A program made the translations under genes and the position numbers. Shown here one piece after another: positions 30,795-39,746 of a stretch of 64,000 bases of DNA (position 1 is its first letter; the number at the start of each line of letters is the position of its first letter). Source of the DNA: Novosphingobium sp. (GTDB taxonomy: Bacteria; Pseudomonadota; Alphaproteobacteria; Sphingomonadales; Sphingomonadaceae); assembly GCF_030699305.1 (NCBI RefSeq), contig NZ_JAUYNB010000010.1, positions 124,001-188,000 of the forward strand, given 5' to 3'. The notes under the pieces are model-generated. The model saw only the letters and a list, made by a program, of their open reading frames with translations. It had not been told where the DNA came from and searched no databases.

Positions 30795-30866
30795 GGGAAA
30801 CCCTCTCTACCGGGAATGATTGTGGCAAAGGGTTAGGCCGGGCCGCGCGGGGCGGTCAAGCCGAAT

Positions 30867-30882
30867 TTAATCGCGCGATTAA
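30867..30882. promoter_or_regulatory. 16-bp perfect palindrome upstream of acyl-CoA dehydrogenase gene
   Basis: TTAATCGCGCGATTAA. Confidence 0.45.
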
Positions 30883-33584
30883 GGCCTTTCGGCACCCTGC
30901 GCCGCAACTTGCGTCGCGCGCGGCCCGGCCTCCAGCCGCAGTCGCCCTAGCCGGAGCGAGGCATTGCCCCGATCCAGCGTCAGCGTGCCCGCGATATCGG
31001 GCTTCACCCCCAGGATCTGCGCGCTCGGCCCATGTACCCGCAGGCGATATTGCCCGTAAGGGACACTGTCGAACAGCGTGTACCCATCGAAGTCGCTGCG
31101 CGTCTGGACCAGCATCTGCCCGGTCATGTCGACCAGTTCGATCGGAACGCCTGCGCGCGGTTCGCCGTCCGGGCCGAGCAGGATTGCCTCGATCTCACCG
31201 GTCGGGGCCAGGGCCAGTTGCACTTTGGCCGCAACGCCGGGGCGCGGCACCACGACCATGCCCTGCCCCTTGGGCTGGAGCAGCGGATCGGGCAGCGTCC
31301 CCGCGTCGATCGAGATCAGCACCGGCACATACGGCGTCAGCCCGTTGATCACCGCGCGGCCATCGGGGTTGGTGGCTTTCTCGCTGTGGCGGAAGCCCGC
31401 TTCGACCGTCACGCCTTCAACTGCTTCCTCGCCCGCCTGACGGATGCCGTCGCCGTTCTCGTCGCGATAGACCTCGATGCTCGCCTGGCCTTCCTCGGCC
31501 AGCCGCTCCCGCGCCAGCCTGATCCCGCCGCTGACCGGGTCCGGCCCCAGGCTGAAGGCCAGCGTCAGGTTGGCGCCGCGATTGCCGCGATTGTCCATTC
31601 GCCCTTCGGCGCGGACCGCAAACTTCTGGAACTGGTGGACCACCCCCAGCATCAGCTCGCGGCGGCCCGCCCGGGCATCGTAATCCAGCCCGGCGCGCAC
31701 GGTCGAGGCGCGGGCAAAGCGGGTTTCCGCCATGACCTGCGCGGTTTCCAGCCCGCGCTTCGGCCCGCTGAGCGCAATGCGCGCCGAGCCGCGCAGCCGC
31801 ACGCCGCCGATCATGGTGTTGGCGATCAGGTTGAGCTTGGTCCCGGCATCGCCCAACCCCAGCCCGGCGGTCGGCCCCGTCGCGCTGCGCTGCATCAGCT
31901 CCGCCGCGAGCGAGACCCGGCCAAAATGCGCCGATGTGCGCAGTAACAATTCGTTAACTTTTGCGCCGCTGCGCAGGAGCGACTGGCGATAGCCCACCTC
32001 GACCGGCAAGCGCCAGCTGCCCAGCGGAATCGCACTGCTCAGCCGCAAGCTGGCATCGCGCCGCAAGGTCGATCGCACCAGATCACTGTCGAAATCGCCG
32101 TTCACCCACAACACTTGCGCGTTGAACCGCACCGGGCCGACCTTGCCCAGCGCTTCGGCCCGCACGGCTTGCCCGCCGCCCAGCTGCTGCGCGCCGGACA
32201 GCCCGACCAACACCGGGCCGAACGCATGGTCGACCCGCGCTTCCAGGTACTGGCGGCGCTGATCGGCCAGCATCAGGCTCTGATACTCGACCCCGACGCT
32301 GGTGCGCTTACTGATGCCATGCTCCACCCCCACGCCCCAGCGCCAGCCGGTCTGCGGATTGGCAAAGCTGCTGGAGAAATCGATCAGGTCACGGCCTTCC
32401 TCGGCGATGCCCGCCCAATAGAGCGTCTGCCCCGCCGGAACCCGCGCCTGCCCGACCGGCACGCTGGAGCGTTCGCGCTTGATCTGCCCCTGCGGGCCAT
32501 AGAGCACGACTTCGAACTCGTTGTCGCCGAACAGCAGTTCGACATCGTTGAAATCATAGCGTCCGTCGCCGCGATCAGCCTGAAACGCGCGCAGTTCGCC
32601 GTTGCGATAGAGTTCCGCGTCCCACCCGGCCGGCAATGTCCCGCGCAGCGCGGTTACACCGAACCGCGCGGGCCGGTTGATCGGTTGATTGGTAACCACC
32701 GCCCCCCGGCCATAGGCGCTTTGCCCGGTCAGGTTGCCGCGTTGCAGATCGACATCGCCCAGCGCGACTTGCGTCGCCTTGAGCGGCCCGAGCAGTTCGC
32801 CCGCCGGATCGCTCCGATAGGCGCGCACGCGCAGCGAATCCGGGCGGCCCAGCCCTTCGCCCGCCAGCCGCGCGGTATAGCTCATGCCCAGCAGCTCGCC
32901 CGCCGCCAGCGCTTCATACTGCACGCGGGTGCCGCCCGCCTTGCTCCACTGCGCCTGCAACTGGATATCGACCGACGGCGCGCGCCAGGTCTTGTAGGGC
33001 AATTGCGCCTGCGGCAGCTTGGCCAGGTCGAATTGATCAGACGAACGCGGCTGAAGTCGCGCCGCGCGACTTTTGCGCTCGATCGCTTCGAGGAACGGCA
33101 GCTTGCGGTCGGATTCGAGCACCACGGTCAGATTGCCGAGATCCGGTTTGAACCGCACCCCCATCCAGCCCGACAGCGCCCCCAGATCCATGCACCAGCC
33201 TTCGGGCACATCGAGAATCGCATTCGCGGCAATTCCGCGCGCCCCGTTCATGGTTTGTACCGTGTTGGCATCGCGGTCGAGGACGAAGCGCTGATCCTCC
33301 GCGAACAACCAGCCAGTTGCGCGGCGCGACTTCTTGTCGAGTCGCACCGGCAGGTCGAGGTTCTGGATCAGGTCGGCAAAATCGATGCACACTCCGGCGG
33401 GCGTCTGATAGCCGCGCATCGGCTCGCCCAGCCTGTAGGCTCCGCTGCGCAGTTCGAGCAGCAACTGGTCATCTTCGGTCGGCTGCCAGGCTTCCGCCTG
33501 CGCGCTGCCCGCCCCCGCGCAAACGCCAAGCGCCGCCCCAACCAGGGCGGCGACGTGGCGCAGCGAGGATGACCAGCGTGTCAT
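30879..33584 (-). CDS. Usher-like outer membrane protein with C-terminal carboxypeptidase-regulatory/SpaA-like domains
   Basis: Signal peptide; AELYRNGELRAFQADRGDGRYDFNDVELLFGDNEFEVVLYGPQGQIKRER usher-type plug-like segment; long beta-rich barrel; C-term EVYRDENGDGIRQAGEEAVEGVTVEAG. Confidence 0.7.
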   Translation of the reverse strand: MTRWSSSLRHVAALVGAALGVCAGAGSAQAEAWQPTEDDQLLLELRSGAYRLGEPMRGYQTPAGVCIDFADLIQNLDLPVRLDKKSRRATGWLFAEDQRFVLDRDANTVQTMNGARGIAANAILDVPEGWCMDLGALSGWMGVRFKPDLGNLTVVLESDRKLPFLEAIERKSRAARLQPRSSDQFDLAKLPQAQLPYKTWRAPSVDIQLQAQWSKAGGTRVQYEALAAGELLGMSYTARLAGEGLGRPDSLRVRAYRSDPAGELLGPLKATQVALGDVDLQRGNLTGQSAYGRGAVVTNQPINRPARFGVTALRGTLPAGWDAELYRNGELRAFQADRGDGRYDFNDVELLFGDNEFEVVLYGPQGQIKRERSSVPVGQARVPAGQTLYWAGIAEEGRDLIDFSSSFANPQTGWRWGVGVEHGISKRTSVGVEYQSLMLADQRRQYLEARVDHAFGPVLVGLSGAQQLGGGQAVRAEALGKVGPVRFNAQVLWVNGDFDSDLVRSTLRRDASLRLSSAIPLGSWRLPVEVGYRQSLLRSGAKVNELLLRTSAHFGRVSLAAELMQRSATGPTAGLGLGDAGTKLNLIANTMIGGVRLRGSARIALSGPKRGLETAQVMAETRFARASTVRAGLDYDARAGRRELMLGVVHQFQKFAVRAEGRMDNRGNRGANLTLAFSLGPDPVSGGIRLARERLAEEGQASIEVYRDENGDGIRQAGEEAVEGVTVEAGFRHSEKATNPDGRAVINGLTPYVPVLISIDAGTLPDPLLQPKGQGMVVVPRPGVAAKVQLALAPTGEIEAILLGPDGEPRAGVPIELVDMTGQMLVQTRSDFDGYTLFDSVPYGQYRLRVHGPSAQILGVKPDIAGTLTLDRGNASLRLGRLRLEAGPRATQVAAQGAERP

Positions 33585-33629
33585 GACGTCAGTTTGAAGT
33601 AATTATCGCTTGGTTTCAGTGCTATGGGT

Positions 33630-34463
33630 TTAGCGGATGGCCGAAGTGACAGCGGCGATCAGCTGGCCGCCGTTCTCCGGCAGCTCGCGGTATTCGATCC
33701 GGATCGGGCCGGTCAGCTTCGCCTGCTGCTCTGGGGTGACCGCAACGCGCAGTTTGCGTTGGGTCACTTCGGGGTAGATCGCGATCCCGCGCAGCTGGAA
33801 CACTTGTTCCCCGCGCGCGGTCTTGCCCTCTACCATGCCGAACACCGAACGCTCACCAGTGCGGCTCATGTCGAGTTCGACGAAGGTCTGCCCCCCATCC
33901 TTGACCAGACGGGGGTTGGCCAGCGCCGCGCCCCCTTCCAGGCGGCCCTTGCGCACGAACACGGGAATCGTGATCCCGTAGATCGGGGTCAGCCGGATCG
34001 AGAGGCCCCCGGCGGCGGCTTCCCTGGCAGCTTCCCCTGGCGTCAGCGCGGCGGGAATCGCACGAAAACCCATATGGACCCGATATTCGCCATCGGGGAG
34101 ATCCGGTGCGGGCCGGGCCGACAGCCGCACGGCTTGCGGCTGTCCGGGCAACAGCGTGATTCGGCGCGGCGCATAGCGGATCATGTCCAGCGCGGCCCGC
34201 TCCACCGCATTCGCGGATTCCTCGGCCACGTCCTTGAAATCGCCTTCGCCGTCCATCCGGCGCAGTTCCAGGGTGATCCGGTAGGTCGCTGGGGCGCTGC
34301 CGATGTTGCTCAGCACCACTTCAGCCGAACCGCCGCCGTTCATCACCACGCGGGTCGGGGCAACCAGCAGGTCGCCCTGGGCCTGCGCAGGCACTGCGGC
34401 GAACACGGCACTGATGGCAGCCACGCCACACACGGCACGGCGAAAACGGGAAAGATGCGACAT
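33630..34463 (-). CDS. Periplasmic pilus-assembly chaperone (PapD-like)
   Basis: Signal peptide; DLLVAPTRVVMNGGGSAEVVLSNIGSAPATYRITLELRRM...MIRYAPRRITLLPGQPQAVRLSAR chaperone Ig-fold motif. Confidence 0.8.
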   Translation of the reverse strand: MSHLSRFRRAVCGVAAISAVFAAVPAQAQGDLLVAPTRVVMNGGGSAEVVLSNIGSAPATYRITLELRRMDGEGDFKDVAEESANAVERAALDMIRYAPRRITLLPGQPQAVRLSARPAPDLPDGEYRVHMGFRAIPAALTPGEAAREAAAGGLSIRLTPIYGITIPVFVRKGRLEGGAALANPRLVKDGGQTFVELDMSRTGERSVFGMVEGKTARGEQVFQLRGIAIYPEVTQRKLRVAVTPEQQAKLTGPIRIEYRELPENGGQLIAAVTSAIR

Positions 34464-34594
34464 GAAATACCCCTTGGTGCAATCACGACCGGCCGGTGCA
34501 CAGGCACCTCCGGGAATTCCCTTAGGGCTTAGGAAAACAGGGTTAATTTTCGGCTAACCACGCCAGCTTGATCGAGCGCGGAGCGCAGACAAGC

Positions 34595-34630
34595 CAAGGG
34601 CCGCACCCGCGTTGGCGGATGCGGCCCTTG
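34595..34630 (-). terminator. Hairpin between DUF4402 subunit and chaperone gene (attenuator/stability element candidate)
   Basis: caagggccgca ... tgcggcccttg, perfect 11-bp stem; no strong U tract. Confidence 0.45.
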
Positions 34631-34675
34631 TGAATTCGTGTCGCGGCTGCGACGCGGTGCTTTCAGGTATTGGGC

Positions 34676-35218
34676 TTACTGGTATTCGACCGAAACGTCG
34701 AAGGTGCCGTTGTAAACGCCCGGGTGCTGTGCGCTACCCACGGCCAGCGTACCGCCGACCTTGAAAGTGCCCTGGCCGGTCGTGGCGCTGAGCGCGACGT
34801 CGGTCAGGTTCGATTCGAAGCCGTCCAGCGACATCGTCGGCAGCGGGCCCTGTGCGACCACGTCCCAGCTGGGATCGTTGAGGCTCAGCACAACCGGGCC
34901 GCCCGAGGTGTCGGGCAGTGAAACCAGCACGTTGGCACCGGCGCTGCCGGTGACGGTGAAGCCGGCCGGAGCGCGCGTTCCGGTCGAAACCAGTGCGCCG
35001 GTCGTCGCGGTGTTGGCATCCGAACCGACAGTCACAGTGCCGCCAGTGTTGGCAGCGATCTGGCCGAAGTCGAGCGCCGAATCGGCGGTCAGCGACAGCG
35101 TGTCGAGCACTTCTGCCGTGGCGGTGGCGGTGGCGGTGGCGGCGGCGTTGGCAACCGAAGCAAACGAGATGGCGCTGAGAGCGGCGCCGACAACAGCAAG
35201 GCGAAGTGAGTTACGCAT
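34676..35218 (-). CDS. DUF4402 domain-containing secreted protein (putative fibre subunit)
   Basis: MRNSLRLAVVGAALSAISFASVANAAATATATATAEVLDTLSLTADSALDFGQIAANTGGTVTVGSDANTATTGALVSTG...GVYNGTFDVSVEYQ. Confidence 0.85.
   Translation of the reverse strand: MRNSLRLAVVGAALSAISFASVANAAATATATATAEVLDTLSLTADSALDFGQIAANTGGTVTVGSDANTATTGALVSTGTRAPAGFTVTGSAGANVLVSLPDTSGGPVVLSLNDPSWDVVAQGPLPTMSLDGFESNLTDVALSATTGQGTFKVGGTLAVGSAQHPGVYNGTFDVSVEYQ
35118..35141. repeat. Hexanucleotide tandem repeat (4 x gtggcg) encoding an Ala-Thr run
   Basis: gtggcggtggcggtggcggtggcg in the 5' part of the DUF4402 gene. Confidence 0.85.
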
Positions 35219-35392
35219 AATTCTTCTGGTCCCTATCCAAGCATTCAAAAGCTTGCAGCGCGTGGAGCGCCGCCCGAATGGACGGTCTGCCCCATTCGCA
35301 GGACCTTAAGTAGAACCACTCTGTTCAGGCATTGCTTTTGAGTATGGTTAATGGAATCGAGTAATCTGTTAACGCTTCTCCGGGGAAATTCC

Positions 35393-36379
35393 CTATATTC
35401 CGCCGCCAGTTAGCCGCTGGCAGATCAGATCGAGCTGATCGAGCGTGCGATAGCGGATGGTGACCGTACCGGACCGCGGATCAGCATCGGCGTTGATCCG
35501 CACCGACAGGCCCAGAAACTCCTCAAGATGGCTCTGAACCGCTGCAATGTCGGCGGATTCGCCCACATCCCGGTCCCGGCGGGCGCGGCGCGGCGCGGTG
35601 GTGCCGGTCGTCTGGCGGCGGACCAGCTTTTCCACTTCGCGCACCGACAGCTGTTTCGCAACCGCCGTCTCGGCCAGCGCCCCGGCATTTTCCACGCCGA
35701 CCAGCGCGCGCGCATGGCCCATCGACAGGCGGCCATCCTGAACCATGTCCATGACCGGTTCGGGCAAGGCCAGCAGGCGCTGGAGATTCGCGACGTGACT
35801 GCGGCTCTTGTCGACCAGCTTGGCGATTTCCGCCTGAGTCAGCCCTTCCTGTTCGGCCAGGCTGTGATAGGCGCGGGCCTCCTCGATCGGATTGAGATCT
35901 TCGCGCTGAAGATTCTCGATCAGCGCCAGCGCCATCACCTCGCGTTCGCTCAAATCGCGAATAATCGCAGGAATTTCATGGAGTTGTGCGCGCTGGGCGG
36001 CCCGCCAGCGGCGCTCACCCGCCACCAGGCGATAGCGCCCGTCGCCCAGCGGGGTGACAATCACCGGCTGGATCACGCCGCGCGCCGCAATCGACGCGGC
36101 CAGTTCGTCCAGCGCGGCTTCATCAAAATGACGGCGCGGCTGGCCGGGTAGCGGTGAAATGGCCGAAACCGCCAGTGTTGCAAGGCCCGATGACGCCATG
36201 ACCGGTGACGTCGTGGCCGCATTCGCGCCCGCTGGCCCGTCCGCAGACATGACCAGCGGTTCTTCCCGGCGGGTTTCACCCAGCAGTGCGCCCAGCCCGC
36301 GGCCCAGCGCAAGCGGGCGCTTCCTGGCCGCACTGGCGGCTGGCGGCGCGGAAATGCGGATTACGGGTTCGTCGCTCAT
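35393..36379 (-). CDS. parB: ParB/RepB/Spo0J family chromosome partition protein
   Basis: LGRGLGALLGE; LPGQPRRHFDEAALDELAASIAARGVIQPVIV...YRLVAGERRWRAAQRAQLHEIPAIIRDLSEREVMALALIENLQREDLNPIEEA. Confidence 0.97.
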   Translation of the reverse strand: MSDEPVIRISAPPAASAARKRPLALGRGLGALLGETRREEPLVMSADGPAGANAATTSPVMASSGLATLAVSAISPLPGQPRRHFDEAALDELAASIAARGVIQPVIVTPLGDGRYRLVAGERRWRAAQRAQLHEIPAIIRDLSEREVMALALIENLQREDLNPIEEARAYHSLAEQEGLTQAEIAKLVDKSRSHVANLQRLLALPEPVMDMVQDGRLSMGHARALVGVENAGALAETAVAKQLSVREVEKLVRRQTTGTTAPRRARRDRDVGESADIAAVQSHLEEFLGLSVRINADADPRSGTVTIRYRTLDQLDLICQRLTGGGI

Positions 36380-37152
36380 GCGGCCTTCCTCTGTTTGGGC
36401 AGGCGGGTAATCAACTCACGCGCCAGCGCCATATAGGCGCGGCTGCCAACGCAGTTGTGGTCATAGATCAGCGCAGGCAACCCGTGGCTGGGCGCTTCCG
36501 ACAAACGCACGTTGCGCGGGATGACCGCTTCGAACACGAGGTTGCCGAGGCACGAGCGCACGTCGTCTGATACCTGATCGGTCAGGCGATTGCGGCGATC
36601 GAACATCGTCAGCGCAATGCCGACAATCCCCAGATCGGGGTTGAACCGCTGCTGCACCCGCTCCACCGTCTGGAGCAGCTGGCTCAGCCCCTCCAGCGCG
36701 AAGAATTCACATTGCAGCGGCACCAGCAACGTGTCGGCCGCGCACAGCGCGTTCAACGTCAACAGGCCCAGCGACGGCGGGCAATCGATAAAGCAGATAT
36801 CATGCGTGGTATCGCCAGCCAGCGCATCGGCCAGGCGCTGGGTCCGATTCTCGACCGACACCAGTTCGACTTCCGCCCCGGACAAGTCGACGGTCGCCGG
36901 GATGAGGTCCAGTCCCGGAATGCGCGTCGGCATCACGCATTCATCGAGCGCGGCCTGATCGACCAGCAAGTCATAGGACGACCGCTCCCGCTCGGCCGTG
37001 CTGACGCCAATCCCGGTTGAGGCGTTGCCCTGCGGATCGAGATCGATCAGCAGCACTTTCCACCCGGTTGCAGCCATCGCGGTGGCGATGTTGATGGCGG
37101 TGGTGGTTTTGCCCACTCCGCCCTTCTGGTTGGCGATCGCCACGCGAATCAC
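36376..37152 (-). CDS. parA: ParA family ATPase (Soj)
   Basis: [52 protein letters not shown] start inferred. Confidence 0.97.
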   Translation of the reverse strand: MIRVAIANQKGGVGKTTTAINIATAMAATGWKVLLIDLDPQGNASTGIGVSTAERERSSYDLLVDQAALDECVMPTRIPGLDLIPATVDLSGAEVELVSVENRTQRLADALAGDTTHDICFIDCPPSLGLLTLNALCAADTLLVPLQCEFFALEGLSQLLQTVERVQQRFNPDLGIVGIALTMFDRRNRLTDQVSDDVRSCLGNLVFEAVIPRNVRLSEAPSHGLPALIYDHNCVGSRAYMALARELITRLPKQRKAA

Positions 37153-37802
37153 GATTTGCGTCCCTTCCTTGCGGTGCTTTCGGCCACAGTGCCGACGATC
37201 ACCCCCGCTTCGGCATCGGTCAGCGATGGTTCCACGTGGAACGTATGCTGCCAGCCGGAGAGTTCCTGCAATTCTTGCGGCGCGGAACGGCCTTTCGGCA
37301 ACAACCAAATCGTGTCGGCTGTGGAAAATCGTGCGGATAGCTCCAGCAGGCGGGGCAACGGCGCAAACGCACGGGCCGAAATGACGCGAACCGGCTGACT
37401 AGGCACCAGTTCCAGCCGGGCGCCGACCACTTCCGCCCGGTCCAGCCCCAGCGCGATTCGCGCGCGCTCCAGCCACTCGATTCGCCGCGCCCGCGATTCG
37501 ACCATCAGCACCGCGCATTCCGGACGCAGCGCCGCGATCACCAATCCGGGGAACCCCGCACCGGTTCCCAGATCCAGCCAGGGCGATCCTGTTTCACGTG
37601 GAACATGGGTCAGCAACTGCGCCGAATCGGCAATGTGCCGCCGCCACACCTCAGCAAGACTGGCGGCGGAAACCAGATTCTGGCGCGTGTTCTCTTCGAC
37701 CAGCAATCGCACGAGCGCATCGAGCCGCTCGGCAGCAGCCCCGTCCCATTCGGGCAACTGCGCCAGCCAGTCGCGGGCATCGGCTTCGCTGTGCAGTATC
37801 AT
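37149..37802 (-). CDS. rsmG: 16S rRNA (guanine(527)-N(7))-methyltransferase
   Basis: [59 protein letters not shown]. Confidence 0.95.
   Translation of the reverse strand: MILHSEADARDWLAQLPEWDGAAAERLDALVRLLVEENTRQNLVSAASLAEVWRRHIADSAQLLTHVPRETGSPWLDLGTGAGFPGLVIAALRPECAVLMVESRARRIEWLERARIALGLDRAEVVGARLELVPSQPVRVISARAFAPLPRLLELSARFSTADTIWLLPKGRSAPQELQELSGWQHTFHVEPSLTDAEAGVIVGTVAESTARKGRKS
37228..37243. promoter_or_regulatory. parS-like site inside rsmG
   Basis: GGTTCCACGTGGAACG; perfect palindromic core GTTCCACGTGGAAC. Confidence 0.75.
37590..37605. promoter_or_regulatory. parS-like site inside rsmG
   Basis: TGTTTCACGTGGAACA, one base from canonical TGTTTCACGTGAAACA. Confidence 0.85.
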
Positions 37803-39661
37803 GCCGCCCGCCGCCGGGCATGAACCAGCAGCGCCGCCAGCGCCGCCGGGGTAATTCCCGGCACACGCCCCGCTGCGGCCAAAGTTTCCGGGCGCGCACG
37901 GGACAAGCGTTCCACCATTTCCCGCGACAGGCCGGGGATCGCCGCGTAGGGAAAGTCATCCCCCAGCGGCAGCGCTTCAGCCGCGCGCAGATCGCGCAGT
38001 TCAGCATCCTGCCGCGCAAGGTAGGGCGCATAGGCCGCATCTTCCGCCACTTCCCCGGCCAGTTCCGGGTCTGCCGCCTGCGCCGCGGCAAGGCTGTCCA
38101 CCGCGATCCACGGGGACAGGCTGGTCAACGCCACCCCGCCGAACCGCAGCCATTCGCGCAGCGGCAGGCGTCCGGTATCGGCCCGGACCGGCAGGCCTGC
38201 CAGAGCCAGTTCGTTGCTGGTCACCGCCGAATCGAGCGCCAGATCGAGCCGCGACCGCGCCGCTTCGCGCGCCTGATACCAACTGGCCCGCTCCGGTCCG
38301 ATGCACCCTGCGGCCAGACCCAGCGGCGTCAGCCGCGAGGTGGCATTGTTGGCCCGCAATCGCAGCCGGTATTCGGCCCGGGCTGTGAGCATCCGATAAG
38401 GTTCGGTAACGCCGTGCAGCGTCAGATCATCGATCATGACGGCCAGATAACTGTTCGCCCGGTCGAGCGCGACCGGCGGCCGACCCAGCACCGCAGCGGC
38501 GGCGTGCATTCCCGCGACCAATCCTTGTGCAGCGGCCTCTTCATAACCGGTGGTGCCGTTGATCTGGCCGGCGCAATACAGCCCCGGCAGATCGCGCAAT
38601 TCCAGCGATGACCGCAAGGCGCGCGGATCGATGTAATCGTATTCCACGGCATAGCCCGGAACGACCATTTCGACGGCTTCCAGCCCGGCCATCGTCCGCA
38701 GCATCGCGAGCTGGACATCGCTGGGGAGCGAAGTGGAGATCCCGTTGGGATAGACCAGATGCGTCGCCAGCCCTTCGGGTTCCAGGAACACCTGATGCCC
38801 ATCGCGGTCAGCGAACCGGTGAATCTTGTCCTCGATCGACGGGCAGTAACGCGGCCCGGACGCGCCGATCGCCCCGCTGAACAAGGGCGAACGATGCAGG
38901 TTCGCGCGGATGACGTCGTGACTGCGCGGGTTGGTCCGGGTGATCGCGCAGAACACCTGCGGATTAACCCGCCCGTTCCCAAGCGCCGACATCGTCCATG
39001 GTTCCGCATCGGACGGCTGCTCATCCAGCCGCGCCCAGTCAATCGTCCGGCCATCAAGCCGGGGCGGTGTCCCGGTCTTGAGCCGCGCCATCGGCAGCGC
39101 GGCTTCGCGCAGTTGCGCCGCCAGCTGCTGGGCCGATGCCTCACCGATCCGTCCGCCGACAATCCGCTCTTCCCCCCGGAACAGCACGCCGCCCAGGAAC
39201 GTGCCGGTGCACAGCACCACGGCCTGCGCGGCGATTCGGGTGCCGTCCGCCAGGGTAACCCCCGTGACGCGGCCCCCATCCAGTTGCAGCGCTGCCGCCT
39301 CGCCGGCAATCAATGTCAGGTCGCCTTGCAGGGCCAGCAAGCGCTGGACCTCGACCTTGAACAGCACCCGGTCCGCCTGAACGCGCGGCCCCTGCACGGC
39401 GCTGCCTTTGGAACGATTGAGCATCCGGTAATGGATCGCGGCGGCATCGGCCGCGCGGGCGATAATGCCGTCGAGCGCGTCGACCTCACGCACCAGATGG
39501 CCCTTGCCCAGCCCGCCAATTGCCGGATTGCAGCTCATCGCGCCGATCACGTTCAAGTCAAAGCTGACCAGCGCGGTGCGCGCACCCATTCGCGCCGCCG
39601 CAGCCGCAGCCTCAACCCCCGCGTGCCCGCCGCCGATCACGATGATGTCAAACGCCTGCAT
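37799..39661 (-). CDS. mnmG: tRNA uridine-5-carboxymethylaminomethyl(34) synthesis enzyme MnmG (GidA)
   Basis: [66 protein letters not shown]. Confidence 0.97.
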   Translation of the reverse strand: MQAFDIIVIGGGHAGVEAAAAAARMGARTALVSFDLNVIGAMSCNPAIGGLGKGHLVREVDALDGIIARAADAAAIHYRMLNRSKGSAVQGPRVQADRVLFKVEVQRLLALQGDLTLIAGEAAALQLDGGRVTGVTLADGTRIAAQAVVLCTGTFLGGVLFRGEERIVGGRIGEASAQQLAAQLREAALPMARLKTGTPPRLDGRTIDWARLDEQPSDAEPWTMSALGNGRVNPQVFCAITRTNPRSHDVIRANLHRSPLFSGAIGASGPRYCPSIEDKIHRFADRDGHQVFLEPEGLATHLVYPNGISTSLPSDVQLAMLRTMAGLEAVEMVVPGYAVEYDYIDPRALRSSLELRDLPGLYCAGQINGTTGYEEAAAQGLVAGMHAAAAVLGRPPVALDRANSYLAVMIDDLTLHGVTEPYRMLTARAEYRLRLRANNATSRLTPLGLAAGCIGPERASWYQAREAARSRLDLALDSAVTSNELALAGLPVRADTGRLPLREWLRFGGVALTSLSPWIAVDSLAAAQAADPELAGEVAEDAAYAPYLARQDAELRDLRAAEALPLGDDFPYAAIPGLSREMVERLSRARPETLAAAGRVPGITPAALAALLVHARRRAA

Positions 39662-39682
39662 GGCGCCGCTGTAGCGGAGGAG

Positions 39683-39698
39683 CGTTTCACGTGGAACA
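39683..39698. promoter_or_regulatory. parS-like site in mnmG-mnmE intergenic region
   Basis: CGTTTCACGTGGAACA, two mismatches to consensus. Confidence 0.75.
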
Positions 39699-39727
39699 GG
39701 TTTTACGGCGATTGCATCGGCGCGCGA

Positions 39728-39743
39728 TGTTTCACGTGAAACA
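39728..39743. promoter_or_regulatory. Canonical parS site
   Basis: TGTTTCACGTGAAACA, exact 16-bp consensus palindrome. Confidence 0.95.
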
Positions 39744-39746
39744 CGC

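Noticed and set aside
35101-35160. Possible CRISPR-like short repeat region
   Set aside because: It is a simple hexanucleotide microsatellite inside a coding sequence with no spacer structure.
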